Shown one piece after another: positions 54,874 through 56,576 of a stretch of DNA of 56,576 bases. Below the pieces are notes generated by a model. That model was given only the letters and a program-made list of their open reading frames with translations. It did not search any database and was not told where the DNA came from. Location: positions 1 to 56,576 of the forward strand of contig NZ_CAJYQD010000004.1 of assembly GCF_913776855.1 (NCBI RefSeq), read 5' to 3'. The position numbers were made by a program, and so were the translations under genes. The stretch is from an uncultured Sphingomonas sp. (GTDB lineage Bacteria; Pseudomonadota; Alphaproteobacteria; Sphingomonadales; Sphingomonadaceae). Each line of letters starts with the position of its first letter. The first letter of the stretch is position 1.

Positions 54874-56339
54874 GACCGGCGCAGCATCGCCCAGGCGTCC
54901 AGCACCGCGCTGCGGGCAAAGACCCACAGGCTCCCGGCATAGACCGCGCCGCCGACCACGACCGACATCCCCAGCATCGGCACCGGCGACAGTGGCCCGG
55001 TGAGGTGGGCGGCGAGCGTTACCGCGCCTGCCATCGCCGCGCCCGCGCCGAACGCCGGCGCCACCGCGCGCGCGAAGTCGCCCGCCGACAGCCCGATCAC
55101 CGGCAGCGCCCGCGCCGCGACGATCCCCAGCAACAGCGGGTGCGCGACGATCCACGCGCCCGCTACGCCCTCGATCCCGAACCGTGCCCCGATCAGGAAC
55201 GCGATCGGCAGCACCACCGCCCCGATCGCGGTGGTACCCGCCGTGGTGCCGGGCCTGCCCAGCGCATCGACGGCAGGGGGAAAGAGCGCCTGCAAGGTCA
55301 TGAACGGCATGGCGAGGCCAAGCAGCGCGACCAGCGGCGCGGCATCCGACCATTTCGGGCCGAGCGCGATCGCCACTGCCGGCCCGGCGGTGACCGCCAG
55401 CCCGATGAAGAACGGCACCGCGATCAGCATCAGCACCCGGACCGAGCGCACGAATCCCTGCGCCACCGCCGCCGGATCGTCGCGCATCCGGGCATAGGCG
55501 GAAAAGGCGACCTCGTTGATCGGTGGCACGACCTTGTTGGTGAAGATCTGGGTCAGGAACAGCGCGGTGGTGTAGATGCCGACCGCGTGGGCATCGAACG
55601 AACGCCCGGCGACGAGAATGTCGGCTTGGCTCTGGGCAAAGCTCAACAGGCTGGCGCCCGCCACGACCCCGCCGTAGCGCGCAAGATGGCCTGCGCCGCG
55701 AAAGTCGAAGCTTGGCCACATCCACGCCCGCGCCGCGATCATCAGCCCGATCGCGCGGGTGGTGAACAGCGTCGCGGGGGCCAGCACCAGCGTCCATACG
55801 CCAAGGCCGGCATAGGCGCCGCCGATCGCCGCCAGCGCACCGGCCAGCGACGACAGCAGGTTGACCTGTGCCTGCCGGTGAAAATCCATCCGCCGCGCGA
55901 GCAACGCATAGGCAAAGGAACTGAACGGCGTGGCAAGGTAGAGCAGCGCCTGCACCCGCAACAGGTCGGCGACGAACGGCTCATGGTAATAGGCGGCGGC
56001 CAGGGGGGCGAACAGGAACTGCAGCCCGCCCAGCACGATGTTGAGCAGCAGCAACATGCCGAATACCTGCCGCTGTTCACGCGCGGATACCTCACCATGC
56101 TGGATCAGCGCATTGGCGAGGCCATGGCCGTTCAGCATGTTGAGTAGCAGCAGGACGACCCCGGTCATCGCAACCAGGCCATAATCGCCTGGCGTCAGCA
56201 GCCGGATGACCAGAAAGGTCGACGCCCATGACACGATCTGCCCCACGATCTGGCTTCCCGAGCGCCAGATGACGGCACGGCGCACCTGTTTGCGCAGCGA
56301 GTCGGACGGGGGAAGCGTTGATTCGGCAGGACTATCCAT
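54870..56339 (-). CDS. Lipopolysaccharide/polysaccharide flippase (Wzx/MOP family)
   Basis: A 489-residue protein with about 13-14 TM helices. The N-terminal VIWRSGSQIVGQIVSWASTF and LLTPGDYGLVAMTGVVLLL, and VNLLSSLAGALAAIGGAYAG in the middle, follow the WzxC/lipopolysaccharide biosynthesis protein pattern of the MATE/MOP superfamily. Expected role: moving undecaprenyl-linked glycan across the inner membrane. The ATG at 56339 is preferred; the frame extends to 56417 with no support. Its end overlaps the convergent glycosyltransferase-like gene by 4 nt. Confidence 0.88.
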   Translation of the reverse strand: MDSPAESTLPPSDSLRKQVRRAVIWRSGSQIVGQIVSWASTFLVIRLLTPGDYGLVAMTGVVLLLLNMLNGHGLANALIQHGEVSAREQRQVFGMLLLLNIVLGGLQFLFAPLAAAYYHEPFVADLLRVQALLYLATPFSSFAYALLARRMDFHRQAQVNLLSSLAGALAAIGGAYAGLGVWTLVLAPATLFTTRAIGLMIAARAWMWPSFDFRGAGHLARYGGVVAGASLLSFAQSQADILVAGRSFDAHAVGIYTTALFLTQIFTNKVVPPINEVAFSAYARMRDDPAAVAQGFVRSVRVLMLIAVPFFIGLAVTAGPAVAIALGPKWSDAAPLVALLGLAMPFMTLQALFPPAVDALGRPGTTAGTTAIGAVVLPIAFLIGARFGIEGVAGAWIVAHPLLLGIVAARALPVIGLSAGDFARAVAPAFGAGAAMAGAVTLAAHLTGPLSPVPMLGMSVVVGGAVYAGSLWVFARSAVLDAWAMLRRS

Positions 56340-56432
56340 CGGACCACCTTGTAACCGCAGGAATTGAGAGGCCGTAAACCCGCGGATTTCCGCCAATCTG
56401 AAACTTTCTCGAAACAAAATTGCAAAAAGCCG

Positions 56433-56461
56433 TTGACGGTTCGGGCGACCCCCCGTAGAGG
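56433..56461 (+). promoter_or_regulatory. Strong sigma-70 type promoter, probably for an rRNA operon beyond the window
   Basis: TTGACG at 56433-56438 and TAGAGG at 56456-56461 are separated by 17 nt, an ideal -35/-10 spacing for housekeeping sigma in sphingomonads. An A-rich tract (GAAACAAAATTGCAAAAAG) immediately upstream resembles an UP element. The next 110 nt hold no ORF. The window ends in TGTTCTTT, the start of a boxA-like antitermination sequence as in alphaproteobacterial rRNA leaders. The rRNA gene itself is outside the window. Confidence 0.6.
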
Positions 56462-56576
56462 GCTGTTCACCGGACGGGGCGAGTTACTCGCTTCTGCTGA
56501 GACACTGAAAAGGCGAAGCAGGCGCCCTTCCTAAAGAGGGGTAGCGGAGCGACGCCGGTTTCTTTGTCTGTTCTTT

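Overview
The window is a gene-dense, GC-rich stretch of alphaproteobacterial chromosome, most likely from a Sphingomonas-like organism (family Sphingomonadaceae). The evidence is the gene content and order: divK beside a DUF3572 gene, an lptC-lptA-lptB-rpoN cluster, an FzlA-type GST, a TorF-type porin, an IalB-like secreted protein, and many GTG/ATGA-coupled genes. It also carries several families of short palindromic intergenic repeats. I see no prophage, plasmid functions, CRISPR array or defence island. The only transposon signal is the tail of an IS5-type transposase at the left edge.

Layout, left to right. 1-6.1 kb: IS5 tail, a periplasmic molybdopterin oxidoreductase with its cytochrome b partner, a flavin reductase, a TauE/SafE permease, rlmN, an IalB-like protein and a histidine phosphatase. 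6.2-15.5 kb: outer-membrane beta-barrel, dnaN, sppA, a GNAT acetyltransferase, a TRIC-type channel, a DUF1275 protein, divK, DUF3572, a HAD phosphatase, RidA and a TorF porin. 15.5-23.2 kb (minus strand): ileS-lspA-lipoprotein, ribF, dipeptidase, and thyA-folA. 23.5-27 kb: glnK-amt with a sigma-54 promoter, then tldD and a DUF2007 gene. 27-36.4 kb: tRNA-Leu(CAG), an NDUFA9-like protein, uppP, and gltD-DUF2059-gltB. 36.4-44.8 kb: small membrane genes, fzlA-like, rnd-lptC-lptA-lptB-rpoN, terC, and a Gly-rich double cold-shock protein. 44.9-56.6 kb: VOC protein, desaturase with a divergent SdpR-type repressor, glutathionyl-hydroquinone reductase, glutaminyl cyclotransferase, ATP-dependent DNA ligase, dps, a GDT1-like protein, rpmG, a CBS protein, a putative glycosyltransferase and a polysaccharide flippase. 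The window ends in what looks like an rRNA-operon leader.

Two themes link the genes. Nitrogen assimilation: glnK-amt, gltDB and rpoN all lie here, and the glnK promoter is a near-consensus sigma-54 site. Envelope biogenesis: lspA, sppA, uppP, lptABC, porins and a flippase.

Most of the window is ordinary core chromosome. The most unusual signal is a roughly 168-bp, highly structured palindromic element sitting in frame inside ileS, adding about 56 residues to an essential enzyme. It resembles in principle the protein-coding palindromic elements of Rickettsia. Second-tier items are the Gly/Arg-rich N-terminus on a tandem cold-shock protein, palindromic operator candidates upstream of gltD and between the desaturase and its regulator, and the four dispersed hairpin repeat families.
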